A stretch of DNA of 64,000 nucleotides. Origin: Eledone cirrhosa. Taxonomy: Eukaryota > Mollusca > Cephalopoda > Octopoda > Eledonidae. Every line of letters begins with the position of its first letter. The first letter of the stretch is position 1. The notes under the pieces were generated by a model, which worked only from the letters and a program-made list of their open reading frames with translations, was not told the DNA's origin and did not search any database. Location of the stretch: assembly GCA_964016885.1 (NCBI GenBank), contig OZ024741.1:416207081-416271080 (forward strand). The letters are read 5' to 3'. Both the position numbers and the translations under genes were made by a program. Shown piece by piece: positions 63,889 to 64,000 of the stretch.

Positions 63889-64000
63889 ACCTCCAGTTGT
63901 CTTAACCCTTTATTTACCAACCTGGTCAACACTGACCAGGACTATTACCTCCAGTTGTCTTAACCCTTTATTTACCAACCTGGTCAACACTGACCAGGAC
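63889..64000. repeat. Start of another monomer subtype (CTCCAG with TTTATTTACC)
   Basis: The last two complete monomers read ATTACCTCCAG where ATTACCTACAG is usual (63,889 and 63,947 region), each followed by CCCTTTATTTACC. The CTCCAG form is not seen elsewhere in the window. Two adjacent copies with both changes suggest that a further local amplification begins at the right edge and continues outside. Confidence 0.75.

Larger units (their letters stand above)
45191..63890. repeat. Domain III: GCAC-rich satellite with a 174-bp trimer rhythm
   Basis: From about 45,249 onward the subtype TGACCAGCACTATTACCTACAG becomes very common. In Domain I GCAC is almost always joined to CTAGAG or CTAGTACC instead. 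59-bp monomers are absent, CAGCTGTG is nearly absent (one at about 63,491), and 56-bp monomers occur in a few set modules. Over long runs the order is GTTACC with GCAC, GTTACC with GCAC, GTTTCC with GGAC, then again, giving a three-monomer repeat of 174 bp. Two dispersed marker modules and several duplications of 1.3-3.9 kb overlay this. Confidence 0.83.
1..64000. repeat. 58-bp satellite DNA array filling the window
   Basis: Every printed line is a variant of one 58-bp monomer. Consensus text shifts by two positions per 60-base line, which fixes the period at 58. About 1,100 monomers lie head to tail, all in the same orientation, with no interruption by unrelated sequence. The array is already under way at base 1 and still running at base 64,000. 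Consensus composition is about 16 A, 17 T, 17 C and 8 G, so the given strand is strongly C-rich over G and lacks CpG. On the + strand the stop triplets TAA, TAG and TGA recur each monomer, and because 58 is not a multiple of 3 every frame meets them within about 108 bases. The other strand closes sooner. I infer non-coding eukaryotic satellite DNA. The chromosome location (centromere, pericentromere or subtelomere) cannot be told from the sequence. Confidence 0.98.

Noticed and set aside
1..64000. Open reading frames across the array
   Set aside because: The consensus has TAA, TAG and TGA on the + strand and repeated stop triplets on the other. With a 58-bp period each frame is closed within about 108 bases on + and sooner on the reverse strand. 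Slightly longer frames next to 56-, 57- or 59-bp monomers are accidents with no start context, composition change or protein-like features.
1..64000. CRISPR array (regular repeats with palindromic part)
   Set aside because: There are no unique spacers. The whole 58-bp period is the repeat, differences are shared in subtypes, and no cas-like gene is present.
1..64000. Telomeric repeat because of TTAACCC in each monomer
   Set aside because: Only one TAACCC hexamer occurs per 58 bp and never in tandem. It is not telomeric DNA, though a past origin near a telomere cannot be excluded.
1..64000. CENP-B box in the monomer
   Set aside because: The monomer lacks the TTCG and CGGGA core of that motif and has no CpG in its consensus. 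No variant seen restores it.
1..64000. Transposable element, tRNA or rRNA inside the array
   Set aside because: Reading every line I found only monomer variants. No segment departs from the 58-bp pattern by more than a few bases.

Overview
The whole 64,000-base window is one uninterrupted tandem satellite array, and I find no protein-coding or structural RNA gene in it. The basic monomer is 58 bp, about 43% G+C, and repeats head to tail in one orientation roughly 1,100 times. The window opens and closes inside a monomer, so the array runs past both edges. The organism is not identifiable from this. Tens of kilobases of homogenised short satellite with nested higher-order repeats is the architecture of eukaryotic, probably animal or plant, heterochromatin (centromeric, pericentromeric or subtelomeric). 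I do not recognise the monomer as a named satellite family.

Each monomer has four recognisable parts: a GACTATTACCTACAG start, a variable middle (TTGTCTT, with TTGTTTT, CTGTGTT, ATGTGTT, AGGTGTT, TTTTCTC and TTGTATT as alternatives), a TTAACCCTTTAGTTACCAA stretch (TTTCC in about a third of copies), and a 20-bp inverted repeat, CCTGGTCA-ACAC-TGACCAGG. Length variants are 56 bp (AT lost, giving GACTTACC), 59 bp (TAAACCC with CCAGCCTGG), and rare 55- and 57-bp forms. The consensus has no CpG, twice as much C as G on the given strand, and stop codons that close all six frames.

Three domains follow one another. Domain I (1 to about 43,254) is rich in monomer variants arranged in very long repeats. 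A macro-repeat of 4,172, 4,405 and 3,941 bp plus a partial copy covers 1,732-16,870. A 2,435-bp-offset duplication joins 14,950-16,870 to 17,385-19,305. A mosaic follows to 23,125. Then come three related macro-units at 23,126-31,990 (8,865 bp), 31,991-36,042 (4,052 bp, an internally deleted form) and 36,043-43,254 (7,212 bp). Inside these sit a 1,855-bp tandem duplication and a 697-bp, 12-monomer repeat. Domain II (43,255 to about 45,190) is simpler, with near-consensus monomers and scattered private changes. Domain III (about 45,191-63,890) uses fewer variants, has a 174-bp three-monomer repeat as its local rhythm, and carries dispersed marker modules and a 2,088-bp tandem duplication. The last 110 bases begin another monomer subtype.

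The structure is explained by unequal exchange or amplification acting at several scales: 58 bp, 174 bp, 697 bp, about 2 kb, 4 kb and 9 kb. All offsets were worked out by hand from printed coordinates. Boundaries are exact where two copies first mismatch and approximate where I say so.
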